This document shows, piece after piece, positions 23,760 through 32,049 of a DNA stretch of 39,756 nucleotides (position 1 is the first letter of the stretch; the number at the start of each line of letters is the position of its first letter). The translations under genes and the position numbers were made by a program. The notes below the pieces were generated by a model. It did no database searches and had not been told where the DNA came from. It saw nothing but the letters and a program-made list of their open reading frames with translations. This stretch comes from a virus: positions 1 through 39,756 of IMG/VR virus record IMGVR_UViG_3300050006_000850, one strand, 5' to 3'.

Positions 23760-25481
23760 ATGCTCAAGCTGCTGCACTACGCGGGGGAGGATGAGAACGG
23801 CCCCCGTTCACACATCATCACCCCGGGAGAGCCGGAGCTGGTCAAGACCGCTGCCCCTCTCCACCACGAGGTGCAGCAGTTCATCGCCCACCTGAAGCCG
23901 CAGAGTGGCAAGACCTACGCCCTGGTGAACGCCCTTGGGGCCACCGAGCTGTACGGCCCCAACATCAACGCCGACGGCTTCGCCATCGACATGTTGCGGT
24001 ACAAGCCCGACGGGTGGGATGACATCCCCCCGTGGGAGGTGGAGAAGCGGCGCGCCCTCGCGGCGAAGGCGGCCTACGGGTTCGCCACCTTCTACGGCGC
24101 CGGCGCTTTCCGGCACCACAAGAACAAGCCCTACGCGCCCCACAACCACCCGCAGTACGGCGTCGTCGACCTGGCGGTGTGGAACGATGCGATGCGGCGC
24201 GTGGAGCTGGTTGTTGCCCTGGACCACGACTTGTGCCGCAAGGCCGGGGGCTGGGGCATCGTTGAGAAGCTCGAGGCGGGGGAGTACCTCCCGGTCTCCA
24301 TGGGGTGCCGGGTCAAGTACGACACGTGCACCATCTGCAGCCAGAAGTCGAAGACCCGGAACGACTACTGCCACCACATGAACAAGCAGGACCCGAGGTT
24401 CCGGCCGAACCTCATCCTGCCGGACGGGCGCCAGATCTTCGTCTGGAACCCATTTCCCCGCTTCTTCGACATCTCCTTCGTGCTCATCGGGGCGGACAAG
24501 ACCGCCAAGGTGATGGGGCTGCTGGCCTCCGGGAAGCGCTCCTTCCTCTCGGTGCCGTCACAGTCGTTGTCCGACCGCTCCGCAGACCGGGCTGCAGACC
24601 TTGGCTACTCCGATGGGGCCGTCGAGAAGGTCGCCTCCCCCGAGGAGGAGCTCCTGGCTCTGCTCCAGGAGGAGAAGATGGAGAAGGCCGCGCACCAGAA
24701 GGTGGCCGTCGAGCAGAAGCTCGCCGACATCATCAAGGAGCTGCCGCCTGACCGCGCTGCTGGGAAGGCCATGCCTCTCCTGGAGCGCATCGAACCTGAC
24801 ATCCCCAGCGGCATCCTCAGCCAGCTGTCCTCACCCCGAGGTTCCGTCTCCGATGACCTTGGCAGCATCGCTGCTACTGCCGGGAAGCTGGGCATCGTGC
24901 TCAAGCCGCAGGAGTTCCAACACCTCGTGTTGTCTCGCTGCGGGAATGGCCCCCTGGCAGACGACTTGGCATCCAAGAAGCAGGTGTTCGGTCCGTGCAT
25001 GGGGACAAGCCCCTTCCAGATGGGCTCGCCCCTCCCAGACTTGCACAGACTGCTCCACCCGTTCCTCGCGACGAGGTCGATGATGGGTGCTCCCCTGAAA
25101 AAGAGGATCACCATTGTCATCTCTGTCAACCCGCCGGCGCCCAGAGATGTGATGCACCACTCGATGCCCCTGTTGGACGAGATTTCCCGCTCCTACAACG
25201 GGTACCGGCACTCCCTACTGCGCTACCTTGCAGGTGGGGGCTGCGACAGTCTGTCGCGGCTACACCAGGAAGCTAGTGACCCACTCGCGGAGCTGTTCGC
25301 GAGAAACCCTGTTGCCATTACCGATGATTCGCTGGCAGGATTGTTCTCGTTGGGGCCACTGATGTATTTGCTTCGCGCGTACTGGGACGCCACGAAGCAC
25401 CTGGGTCCCGAAGTCAGCCAGCGAATTGCTGCAGAAAACCCAGGGCTGGTTGCCAAATTGGCATATGCCAACCCAGCGTGA
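23760..25481 (+). CDS. prohead maturation protease with C-terminal extension
   Basis: A 573-residue protein. Residues 45-270 match the prohead protease type of large phages: ELYGPNINADGF, histidines in the HHKNKP/HNHP segment near residues 120-130, VVDLAVWNDAMRRVELVVALD, then VSMGCRVKYDTCTIC with a Cys/His cluster ending YCHHM. Such proteases cleave scaffold and capsid N-termini during head maturation. A catalytic His and Ser are expected in the HHKNK and VSMG regions, by analogy only. Residues 290-330 carry repeated EK-x-A motifs (VEKVASPEEE, MEKAAHQKVAVEQKLA). The last 230 residues form a separate helical domain that I do not recognise. Its final stretch uses noticeably less GC-rich codons. 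Palindrome site 4 lies in that extension. Confidence 0.75.
   Translation: MLKLLHYAGEDENGPRSHIITPGEPELVKTAAPLHHEVQQFIAHLKPQSGKTYALVNALGATELYGPNINADGFAIDMLRYKPDGWDDIPPWEVEKRRALAAKAAYGFATFYGAGAFRHHKNKPYAPHNHPQYGVVDLAVWNDAMRRVELVVALDHDLCRKAGGWGIVEKLEAGEYLPVSMGCRVKYDTCTICSQKSKTRNDYCHHMNKQDPRFRPNLILPDGRQIFVWNPFPRFFDISFVLIGADKTAKVMGLLASGKRSFLSVPSQSLSDRSADRAADLGYSDGAVEKVASPEEELLALLQEEKMEKAAHQKVAVEQKLADIIKELPPDRAAGKAMPLLERIEPDIPSGILSQLSSPRGSVSDDLGSIAATAGKLGIVLKPQEFQHLVLSRCGNGPLADDLASKKQVFGPCMGTSPFQMGSPLPDLHRLLHPFLATRSMMGAPLKKRITIVISVNPPAPRDVMHHSMPLLDEISRSYNGYRHSLLRYLAGGGCDSLSRLHQEASDPLAELFARNPVAITDDSLAGLFSLGPLMYLLRAYWDATKHLGPEVSQRIAAENPGLVAKLAYANPA
25244..25256. promoter_or_regulatory. 13-bp palindrome site 4, CGACAGTCTGTCG
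   Basis: Perfect dyad with central T in the extension of the protease gene (codons for C-D-S-L-S). Confidence 0.7.
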
Positions 25482-25492
25482 GGAGAGATCAC

Positions 25493-26197
25493 ATGCCCGG
25501 AATGAACACGTTCCTCGCAGAGGCCTACGGCACGGCCGCACCGACGCAGGAGCCCAGCGAGCAGGAGAAGGTCGCCGCGGCCTACGAGTTCCTGGACAAG
25601 CTGGCAACCGCCGACGGTGTCGACATCAGCAAGCTCAACGACGCGGATGTCGAGAAGGTCGCCAACTTCTACTTCACCAAGCTCGCCGAGGAGGAGGCTG
25701 CGCCCCCCGCCGAGAAGAAGGAGGAGGAGAAGAAGGAGGACAAGAAGGAGGACAAGGCTCCTCCCGCCGAGGAGAAGAAGGACGGCCTCCCGCCCCAGTT
25801 CTCCGACAACGAGAAGCAGGCCATGGCCGAGATGGGGGAGGCCGACTTCCTCGGACGGCAGATGGCCCACGCCTTCGTCAACGAGCTGGACACCATCCAG
25901 AAGACCGCCATGGCGGCACAGGCCGAGGCGGCTGCCGAGCAGCAGATCCCCGAGCCCCTGCTGAAGCTCGCCGAGGCCCGCGCCCTCGAGTTCCTGCAGG
26001 AGAAGGTCGCCGAGGGCGCGCTGTGCAAGTGCGGTGACCCCGCCTGCAAGGGCGAGTGCGAGGAGAAGGAAGAGCCCGCTGCCGCCGAGACCAAGGAGGC
26101 CTCCGCGGACGCAAGCCAGATCGACGCCATCGCGGCGCAGATGCTGGCCCAGTCGGGCTACGGCCACCTGCTCCAACAAGTAGGTAGGCACACGTAG
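25493..26197 (+). CDS. acidic, lysine-rich scaffold-like protein
   Basis: A 234-residue protein. I chose ATG 25493 with AGGAGAG five bases upstream; GTG 25478 overlaps the previous stop and is possible. Residues 1-60 are helical with EKVAAAY, DKLATAD, EKVANFYFTKLAEE. Residues 65-100 are a highly charged Lys/Glu linker ending DGLPPQF, and a helical block with QKTAMAA and LKLAEAR follows. A small cysteine cluster CKCGDPACKGEC at about residues 180-191 may bind zinc. Its position after the protease and its charge suggest a scaffold or internal core protein. It shares its charged linker style with the protein at 26456. Confidence 0.7.
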   Translation: MPGMNTFLAEAYGTAAPTQEPSEQEKVAAAYEFLDKLATADGVDISKLNDADVEKVANFYFTKLAEEEAAPPAEKKEEEKKEDKKEDKAPPAEEKKDGLPPQFSDNEKQAMAEMGEADFLGRQMAHAFVNELDTIQKTAMAAQAEAAAEQQIPEPLLKLAEARALEFLQEKVAEGALCKCGDPACKGECEEKEEPAAAETKEASADASQIDAIAAQMLAQSGYGHLLQQVGRHT

Positions 26198-26206
26198 GAG
26201 TATGGA

Positions 26207-26452
26207 GTGACGCACGACAGACTAGGACAGGCAGTGGAAGCAGGGGTGCTCAGCCCTGTGACACTCATCGCCATGCAGGACGAGTTCCGCAAGATTGGCG
26301 CTGCCCTCTCTGTCAAGCTCCCCAAGGCTCCCAAGAGCACCGTTCCTGTCCCCAAGGCGCCATCGGCACCCAAGGGGCAGAAGGCGGAGTACATCGAGAG
26401 CATCAGTCGAACCGCGGCGCCTCCACAGGCGACGGGGACACTCGCGAGGTAA
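26207..26452 (+). CDS. small unknown protein
   Basis: An 81-residue protein starting at GTG 26207 behind AGGAG six bases upstream. The first 38 residues are helical (HDRLGQAVEAGVLSPVTLIA). The rest is a Lys/Pro/Ala-rich tail, probably disordered. No family is recognised. It lies between two scaffold-like genes with gaps of 9 and 3 bases. Confidence 0.55.
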   Translation: MTHDRLGQAVEAGVLSPVTLIAMQDEFRKIGAALSVKLPKAPKSTVPVPKAPSAPKGQKAEYIESISRTAAPPQATGTLAR

Positions 26453-26455
26453 CAC

Positions 26456-28291
26456 ATGGGTGACCAGCACGGCTTCGCTCTCCAGAGCATGCTCAGCGGC
26501 GTCTTCGCAGAAGCGCAGCAGAGGATGACGAAGACGGCGTCCGAGGAGGCACCTCCCGCCTCCGACGAGAAGAAGAAGGACAAGGACCTTCCGCCGTTCC
26601 TGGAGAAGAAGGACGACGACAAGGAAGAGGCGAAGGAAGCCTCCTTCAACTACGACTACTGCAACAAGCTGGCGAGTGCGGTCGAGCACATCGCGACGCA
26701 TCTCCCGGAGGTGACCGACGGTCGCTCCAACGCGGAGAAGGTCGCGGAGGCGCTCCTGATCGCCGAGGCCATGGGCTACGAGAAGGTGGCCGTCGAGGGG
26801 CAGGAGAAGAAGGACGCGGGCAACGCCCCGGCCTCTCTCACGCCCCCGAAGGATCCGCCGATGGGCCAGGGGCTCCAGGAGTCCCCGGCGCCCAGCAACG
26901 CCCTGCAGAACACGCAGGAGCAGCGCCCGGGCGGTGAGGGCGAGCAGCCCTACAAGCACGACAAGTCCCGGACCATGACCCTGCCGACCGACCCCAAGCT
27001 GACCAGCCCCGAGCTGGCGGCCGGGGACTCGACCACGGCCCTGGAGACCGATGAGAACCAGGCGCCCGGCAACAACAGCGGTCCGGTCCCGACCGAGGGC
27101 TACCCCGACAAGGGCGTGTTCAAGGAGGCCGGCGTGCCGGAGTCCTTCGCCGACGCCCTCATCAAGGAGGCCATCGCCGACCCGTTCAGCGGGTTCGCCG
27201 AGGGTCAGGAAGCGGCACGGGGGACCGGACGTGGCCTGCGCGGCGGCATGCGAGCAGCCGGGGGCACGGCCCTCGGCGGCGCGGCTGGCGGTCTCGGTGG
27301 CGGAGCCGCGGGTGGTGTGGCCGGCGGCCTCGGCGGCGCGGGCCTCGGTGCCCTGATCGGCCTGATCACCAAGAACCCCGGCCTGGCCGCGAAGTATGGG
27401 CTCACCGGGGCCGAGGTCGGTGGGCTCGGGGGCGCTGCCGCGGGTGGGCTCTACGGGAGCCAGCGTGGGCGCGACATGTCCATGCGCAAGATCGAGGAGC
27501 ACCGGGGCCGCTACGGCGAGCCGACCGAGCGCGCCGTCAACCGCTGGAGCAGGCGTGGGGACAAGGGCAAGCCCCCGGCCACCTCGCTCCTGCGTGTCCC
27601 GACCTACGCGCTCATGGACCCGGACAACCTCCCCGAGGGAGCCGACCTGCCCAAGACCGGGTCGGCCCTGCCGGGCACCAGCCCCCTGGTCGACTACGTG
27701 CTCCACAAGCTGTCCGAGGAGAACTCGGGCGCGAGCATCTCCGCCGGACCGTCGTCGACCACGACGGTGGACGGCGGCGACTTCCCCGGCACCGAGGCCG
27801 GCGAGGGCGTACCCCCCATGAAGACCCGCGGTCAGGACAGCATGATCGCGGACAACAACGCCGCCATCGACTACACCAAGCGTGAGGCGAAGGCGGAACC
27901 CAAGAAGGACCTCAAGAAGGTCCTGGACGAGCCCGCTCAGTCGAAGGCGACCGACTCCAAGCTCAAGGAGAACCTCACGGCGACGGACCAGGCAGGGGCC
28001 AAGATCGCGACCGCAGCGGCGCGCGAGCTCCTCCGTCGAGTCCTGTCCGGTGAGGAAGGCCAAGAGAAGGAGGCCACGCTGAAGATGGCGCTGCGGAAGC
28101 TCGGAGAGCCCGAGATCTCGGAGGAGCCGGCAGGTCCGGATTCCGAAGAGGACGCTCGGGACGAGGAAGACCAACAGGAACGCGCAGAGCAGGCCTTCGC
28201 CGAACTCCTCGAGGAGGCGGCCAGGGCCGAGGGCGAGGAGGGTACCCCACCCGCCCCCGCAGCTGCGCCCGACATCCCGGCGACGGTGTAG
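26456..28291 (+). CDS. large acidic virion-type protein with Gly-zipper segment
   Basis: A 611-residue protein starting at ATG 26456 behind GAGG. Residues 25-65 are a charged linker (TKTASEEAPP...EKKKDKDLPPF) resembling that in the gene at 25493. Residues 65-115 are helical with NKLASAV, AEKVAEA and YEKVAVE. Residues 130-225 are proline-rich and disordered. Residues 255-345 form a long glycine-zipper hydrophobic region (GGAAGGLGGGAAGGVAGGLGG), and the C-terminus is strongly acidic. A KTGSALP motif near residue 400 recurs in the protein at 34203. It is probably an internal or scaffold-type virion protein; no family is recognised. Confidence 0.7.
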   Translation: MGDQHGFALQSMLSGVFAEAQQRMTKTASEEAPPASDEKKKDKDLPPFLEKKDDDKEEAKEASFNYDYCNKLASAVEHIATHLPEVTDGRSNAEKVAEALLIAEAMGYEKVAVEGQEKKDAGNAPASLTPPKDPPMGQGLQESPAPSNALQNTQEQRPGGEGEQPYKHDKSRTMTLPTDPKLTSPELAAGDSTTALETDENQAPGNNSGPVPTEGYPDKGVFKEAGVPESFADALIKEAIADPFSGFAEGQEAARGTGRGLRGGMRAAGGTALGGAAGGLGGGAAGGVAGGLGGAGLGALIGLITKNPGLAAKYGLTGAEVGGLGGAAAGGLYGSQRGRDMSMRKIEEHRGRYGEPTERAVNRWSRRGDKGKPPATSLLRVPTYALMDPDNLPEGADLPKTGSALPGTSPLVDYVLHKLSEENSGASISAGPSSTTTVDGGDFPGTEAGEGVPPMKTRGQDSMIADNNAAIDYTKREAKAEPKKDLKKVLDEPAQSKATDSKLKENLTATDQAGAKIATAAARELLRRVLSGEEGQEKEATLKMALRKLGEPEISEEPAGPDSEEDARDEEDQQERAEQAFAELLEEAARAEGEEGTPPAPAAAPDIPATV

Positions 28292-28305
28292 AGGAGGTGA
28301 CTACG

Positions 28306-28674
28306 ATGCTGAAGACGGCAGACGCCTACTCCGTGATGCGCCAGGTCCCCGCGACCATGCGGGCCCTGACCAAGCGAGCCTCTTCCCTCGAGGAAGAGAA
28401 CACCGCGCTCCGCGAGAAGGTTGCGCACTTCGAGCTGCGTGACCGCGCGATCAAGGTCGCTCAGGAGATGGAGTCCAAGGGACTCAACGACCATCTCTCC
28501 ATCGAGGAGAAGGTGGCCTCGCTCCTGGAAGACCCGGATCAGCTCACCACCCGCGAGGCCGCTGTGCAGATGGCGGTCGAGCAGGTCAAGCTCGGCTCTC
28601 CCGCTGAGGGCAAGCCGGACGCCGGGGCAAACGGCAGCCAGCTCGAAGCGTACCTGATGGACGACGACGAGTGA
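28306..28674 (+). CDS. small coiled-coil protein
   Basis: A 122-residue protein. I chose ATG 28306 with GGAGG eight bases upstream; an in-frame GTG lies at 28297. It starts MLKTADAYSV and carries TKRASSLEEENTALREKVAHFE, a leucine-zipper-like coiled coil at about residues 22-45, then EEKVASLLED. The end is acidic (MDDDE). Small size, charge and position between scaffold-like proteins and capsid genes suggest a scaffold or capsid-assembly factor; this is inference. Confidence 0.65.
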   Translation: MLKTADAYSVMRQVPATMRALTKRASSLEEENTALREKVAHFELRDRAIKVAQEMESKGLNDHLSIEEKVASLLEDPDQLTTREAAVQMAVEQVKLGSPAEGKPDAGANGSQLEAYLMDDDE

Positions 28675-28724
28675 CCGACAACAACCAGCACATCGGTGGC
28701 TAGAGCCACGGAGGAACAGCTCAG

Positions 28725-29288
28725 ATGTTCACACTGATCAGCGACTACGAGGAGTCCTACCGCAGGGATCTCCCGGTCATCGCCGGAACCGGCGACGCAG
28801 CGGGGCACCAGCCCCTCAATCCCAACGATGCCCGCGCACTCATCATCGGTGAGTGGCTGGAGCTGGACGACACCAACGGCGTGTGGTCCTTCGTCCGCGG
28901 CGGCACCAACGTCGTGGGTGGGCTGCCGGCCGCCCCACAGCCCAGCGCGTCCCACGCGTTCCCGTTCTTCATGGAGCGGGGCCGCTACGACATGCAGGGC
29001 ATCGCCGGCGGCGGCAAGGGCACCGTCCTGTACGGTGGCTTCTACGAGTTCGAGACCGATCTCACGCTCGACTTCGCCGTGGGCGTCCCCGCCATCGGTG
29101 ACCCCCTGGCGGTCATCGACATCGACTACGAGGGTGCGGGCGTCGTCCGCCGCGGCCTCTGCTCCATCGGCGAGGCCAACTTCGTCGCTCTCGGGCTGAC
29201 CTACCCCCTCGACTACCAGGTCGTGGGTCGTGTCACGTTCGTGGACGCCACCCTCGAGCGGATCCGCGCGGTCCGTGTCTACAGCTAG
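28725..29288 (+). CDS. putative head decoration protein
   Basis: A 187-residue protein starting at ATG 28725 behind GGAGG ten bases upstream. It is almost entirely beta strands and turns, rich in Gly, Asp and aromatic residues (LIIGEWLELDDTNGVWSFV; FFMERGRYDMQGIAGGG). It has no K-x-A motifs and no hydrophobic segment. Its position immediately before the major capsid gene and its all-beta nature are typical of capsid decoration or stabilisation proteins. The family cannot be confirmed from sequence alone. Confidence 0.55.
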   Translation: MFTLISDYEESYRRDLPVIAGTGDAAGHQPLNPNDARALIIGEWLELDDTNGVWSFVRGGTNVVGGLPAAPQPSASHAFPFFMERGRYDMQGIAGGGKGTVLYGGFYEFETDLTLDFAVGVPAIGDPLAVIDIDYEGAGVVRRGLCSIGEANFVALGLTYPLDYQVVGRVTFVDATLERIRAVRVYS

Positions 29289-29315
29289 ACCCTGAGAAGG
29301 GCAAAGGAGAACACC

Positions 29316-30440
29316 ATGTCGCGTCCCGCAGACATCCTGAACCGCCTCTTCTCGCAGAAGGTCGAAACCGCGGAAGGCAAGGAGAAGATCGCCGAGTACG
29401 GCGGCACCTACATCCGCGACCACCTCCGCGAGGTGAGTTTCGCCCGCAAGGTCGTCCCGCCGCAGCAGGTCACCAAGGCCGACTGCCAGCGGAGCGTCTC
29501 GCACGACACCCTCGTCAAGATCGTGGACATCGAGCCCCAGAGCCGGGCCATGGCCATCACCTTCCGCGGACACCCGACCGCGCGGTACATCTCCGCGCCT
29601 CGGTTCGAGATCCCCTTCTACACGATCTCCTCGGAGAAGTTCGAGAAGACCGAGCAGGAGCTCCTGGCCTACGAGATGCCCATCACCAAGGTCATCGAGG
29701 ACAACACGGCCAAGGACATCCAGGAGATCGAGGACCGTGAGTTCCTGCTGCACATCGAGGCCTGCATCGAGGCCGTGCAGACGGAGAACAACGGCGGCAT
29801 CGCCGTCGCGTTCAACCGCACCAACGTCAACGCCGGCGCCGTGGTGGGTGCCTCCAAGGTCAAGGGCCTCAACTCCCTGACCCTGGGCGGCGCGGACGAC
29901 TTCGAGGTGCGGCCCATCCTGCGGCCCGACATCGTCAACCTGCGCAAGCTGCTCAGCCGCAACCGGCTGCGCCCCGAGCGCATGCTGATGACCGAGCCGG
30001 ACTTCGAGGACGTGCTGCAGTGGACCATCGAGGACTTCGGAGACAAGATCCAGTCCGAGACGGTGGTCGACGGCTACAAGTACAACATGCTCCTCGGCAC
30101 CAACTTCATCCGCACGATCAAGACCGACATCCTGCGGGACGGCAACGTGTACATCTTCACGAAGCCGGAGTTCTTCGGACGGTTCTACATCCTGAACCAG
30201 ACGAAGTTCTACATCGACAAGAAGGCCAACGTCCTCTTCTGGCAGGCCTGGGAGGACATCGGCATGGGGTTCGGAAACATCGCCTCCGTGCGCAAGCTCG
30301 AGCTGTACCGCGGCTCGGTCATCACGGGTGCGACCGACGTGGGCTTCGCCGGCCGTCAGCCGGTGGCGGAGACCGCCCTGGGCGCGATGCAGAACCGCGC
30401 CGCCGACGGCCTGACGTTCCCGCAGGTCAATCAGTTTTGA
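29316..30440 (+). CDS. probable major capsid protein
   Basis: A 374-residue protein starting at ATG 29316 behind AAGGAG. It looks like an HK97-fold major capsid protein of large phages. It has a helical N-arm (residues 1-60), then beta segments (RAMAITFRGHPTARYIS; RFEIPFYTISSEKFEK). A spine-helix-like stretch follows, TKVIEDNTAKDIQEIEDREFL (residues 127-147), and then a P-domain (RERMLMTEPDFEDVLQWT-like segment at about residues 225-245). The C-terminal part is GRFYILNQTKFYIDKK...WQAWEDIGMGF. Context supports this: protease and scaffold-like genes upstream, neck and sheath genes downstream. The call is inferred from length, order and fold pattern. Confidence 0.75.
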   Translation: MSRPADILNRLFSQKVETAEGKEKIAEYGGTYIRDHLREVSFARKVVPPQQVTKADCQRSVSHDTLVKIVDIEPQSRAMAITFRGHPTARYISAPRFEIPFYTISSEKFEKTEQELLAYEMPITKVIEDNTAKDIQEIEDREFLLHIEACIEAVQTENNGGIAVAFNRTNVNAGAVVGASKVKGLNSLTLGGADDFEVRPILRPDIVNLRKLLSRNRLRPERMLMTEPDFEDVLQWTIEDFGDKIQSETVVDGYKYNMLLGTNFIRTIKTDILRDGNVYIFTKPEFFGRFYILNQTKFYIDKKANVLFWQAWEDIGMGFGNIASVRKLELYRGSVITGATDVGFAGRQPVAETALGAMQNRAADGLTFPQVNQF

Positions 30441-30444
30441 ACCC

Positions 30445-30493
30445 CCGTAGGTGAAGCGGCTTGACCTTTCGGGGTCGGCCGCGTAGCCTACGG
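30445..30493. other. nested inverted repeats between capsid gene and HNH gene
   Basis: An outer repeat CCGTAGG (30445-30451) / CCTACGG (30487-30493) encloses an inner hairpin CGGC-T-TGACC, loop TTTCGG, GGTCG-GCCG (30457-30482). It could be a terminator for the capsid gene or a structured leader. It overlaps the promoter below. Confidence 0.45.
30461..30489 (+). promoter_or_regulatory. promoter of the HNH gene, leaderless
   Basis: TTGACC (30461-30466), a 17-base spacer, TAGCCT (30484-30489), then ATG 30496 six bases later, with no Shine-Dalgarno site. Transcription would start at the ATG. Confidence 0.45.
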
Positions 30494-30495
30494 AC

Positions 30496-31431
30496 ATGAG
30501 TTCAAAACACACCACAGACTACCGCCGCCGTGAGGCCCGAAAGCGGGCCTCCGGCGAGCTCCCCCCCGACAACTGCACTACACCGGGCTGCTACAACAAG
30601 CGGGAGCACCCCTACAAGAAGTGCCGTAAGTGCCTCGACTACCACCGAGAGTACAAACGCAGGTACCGCAAGAAGCAGGAAAAGCGCCCAGGTACGTGCT
30701 CCAAGGCCGACTGCAACCACCCCACAGATGGGGAGCACAAGTTGTGCACACGCTGCAGGAGGCAGATTCGGGAGCGTCAGCGCAACAACCCAGGGTATGC
30801 CCGCAAGCACAAGGCCATGCGCGCCCGGGTCAAGGCGGAGGCCCTTGATTACTACGGACGGGTCTGCCAGTGCTGTGGCGAGGAGCATGAGGAGTTCCTG
30901 ACCCTTGACCACATCGATGGGGGAGGCGCCCGCCACACCACTCCCTCCGGTAAGACCCGATACCGGGGACCGCAGCTCTATGCCTGGCTCAAGCGGAACG
31001 GGTGGCCCGATGGGTTCCGGACGCTGTGCCATACCTGCAACTTCACGTTAGGCCACTTCGGGTACTGCCCGCACAGCGACCTAACCCAGCGTACAAACAC
31101 GGGCAGGCCGCCTAAGGGCTACCGTCCCTCGAAGGAAGACCGGGAGAAGCGTGCAGCTCGACACCGTCGCCTCAAGCTGGAGGTGATGAACGCCTACGGC
31201 GGACCCAAGTGCTCCTGCCCTGGGTGCACCGAGGACAACCTGGGGTGCTTGTCCATCGACCACCTTGGGTCCGGCGCGGACCACCGAGAAGAGGTCAACG
31301 GGGACCGCAGGGATGGGAGAAACCTGTACTCCTGGCTCAAGCGGCACGACTTCCCACCCGGCTACCGCGTGCTCTGCCACAACTGCAATTTTGCCCACGG
31401 GCACTTGGGGTACTGTCCGCATCAGGACTGA
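30496..31431 (+). CDS. tandem HNH-type endonuclease
   Basis: A 311-residue protein. Two zinc-binding cysteine pairs come first (CTTPGCYNK...CRKC; CSKADCNHP...CTRC). Two copies of the same endonuclease-like unit follow. Residues 120-195: CQCCGEEHEEFLTLDHIDGGG ... LYAWLKRNGWPDGF ... LCHTCNFTLGHFGYCPH. Residues 230-310: CSCPGCTEDNLGCLSIDHLG ... LYSWLKRHDFPPGY ... LCHNCNFAHGHLGYCPH. Both keep the DH pair and the CxxCN motif. Free-standing homing endonucleases of this type usually have one such unit. It sits between the capsid gene and its downstream partner in an otherwise tight gene string, which marks it as an insertion. Confidence 0.85.
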   Translation: MSSKHTTDYRRREARKRASGELPPDNCTTPGCYNKREHPYKKCRKCLDYHREYKRRYRKKQEKRPGTCSKADCNHPTDGEHKLCTRCRRQIRERQRNNPGYARKHKAMRARVKAEALDYYGRVCQCCGEEHEEFLTLDHIDGGGARHTTPSGKTRYRGPQLYAWLKRNGWPDGFRTLCHTCNFTLGHFGYCPHSDLTQRTNTGRPPKGYRPSKEDREKRAARHRRLKLEVMNAYGGPKCSCPGCTEDNLGCLSIDHLGSGADHREEVNGDRRDGRNLYSWLKRHDFPPGYRVLCHNCNFAHGHLGYCPHQD

Positions 31432-31512
31432 GGGTACGCTCCTTCTTGCCACTACAGGTGAGCCTCTACTAGTATCGGGGGGTCGCCACTCAAGTTGAAA
31501 GGGGCCCTGGAC

Positions 31513-32046
31513 ATGTCCACCTTCCACGTCCTCAAGACCCGCAACGCTCCCCCGAGCCTCTTCGCCGCTGGCAAGGGTGTGGGCCGCAGGTTCCCCCTCG
31601 TCCTGACCGCCGTCGAGCACAAGCAGCACAGGGCAGAGCTGCTGCGGCTCAAGGGCCAGGGCTACATCACCATCGAAGAGGTCCCCGAGCTCACTCTCGA
31701 GACCTCCGACGGACGCACCGTCGAGGACATCCTCGTCGAGGCCACCCCGGAGCCCGAGCCGGTGACGGAGGAGCTCGCCGAGGAGATCGACGAGGCACGG
31801 GCCGAGCCGGAGGCCGAGGCCCTCGACGAGAAGCCCGAAGAGGTCGTCGAGGTTCCCCCGGAGCCCGATCCGGAGGTGTACGACCTCTCCCTCCTGGACC
31901 AGTCCGTCAAGGCCCTCATCCAGGACCTGGACGTGATCGACGACCCCGGATGGCTCCGTGCGCTGCGCGCGGCGGAGAACCTGGGCAAGACCCGCAAGAG
32001 CGCCGTAGCCGCCATCAAGGAGCGCCTCGAAGCGCTGGAGGGCTGA
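31513..32046 (+). CDS. acidic virion-type protein
   Basis: A 177-residue protein. I chose ATG 31513, with AAGGGG about eight bases upstream; TTG 31495 is a longer alternative. The N-terminal 60 residues are folded (FHVLKTRNAPPSLFAAGKG; LLRLKGQGYITIEEV). Residues 75-125 are a very acidic Pro/Glu linker. The C-terminal 50 residues are helical (WLRALRAAENLGKTRKSAVAA), resembling a small DNA- or protein-binding helix bundle. No family is recognised. It is the first gene of the neck-side string after the HNH insertion. Confidence 0.6.
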   Translation: MSTFHVLKTRNAPPSLFAAGKGVGRRFPLVLTAVEHKQHRAELLRLKGQGYITIEEVPELTLETSDGRTVEDILVEATPEPEPVTEELAEEIDEARAEPEAEALDEKPEEVVEVPPEPDPEVYDLSLLDQSVKALIQDLDVIDDPGWLRALRAAENLGKTRKSAVAAIKERLEALEG

Positions 32047-32049
32047 CCC

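Noticed and set aside
28696-28709. A small hairpin GTGGC-TAGA-GCCAC before the decoration-like gene
   Set aside because: A five-base stem so close to the ribosome site is weak evidence for a terminator or riboswitch.
30496-31431. An IscB/HEARO-type RNA-guided HNH system, suggested by a structured region next to an HNH gene
   Set aside because: The protein has no RuvC motifs or arginine-rich bridge helix, and the neighbouring structure is far too short for an omega RNA.
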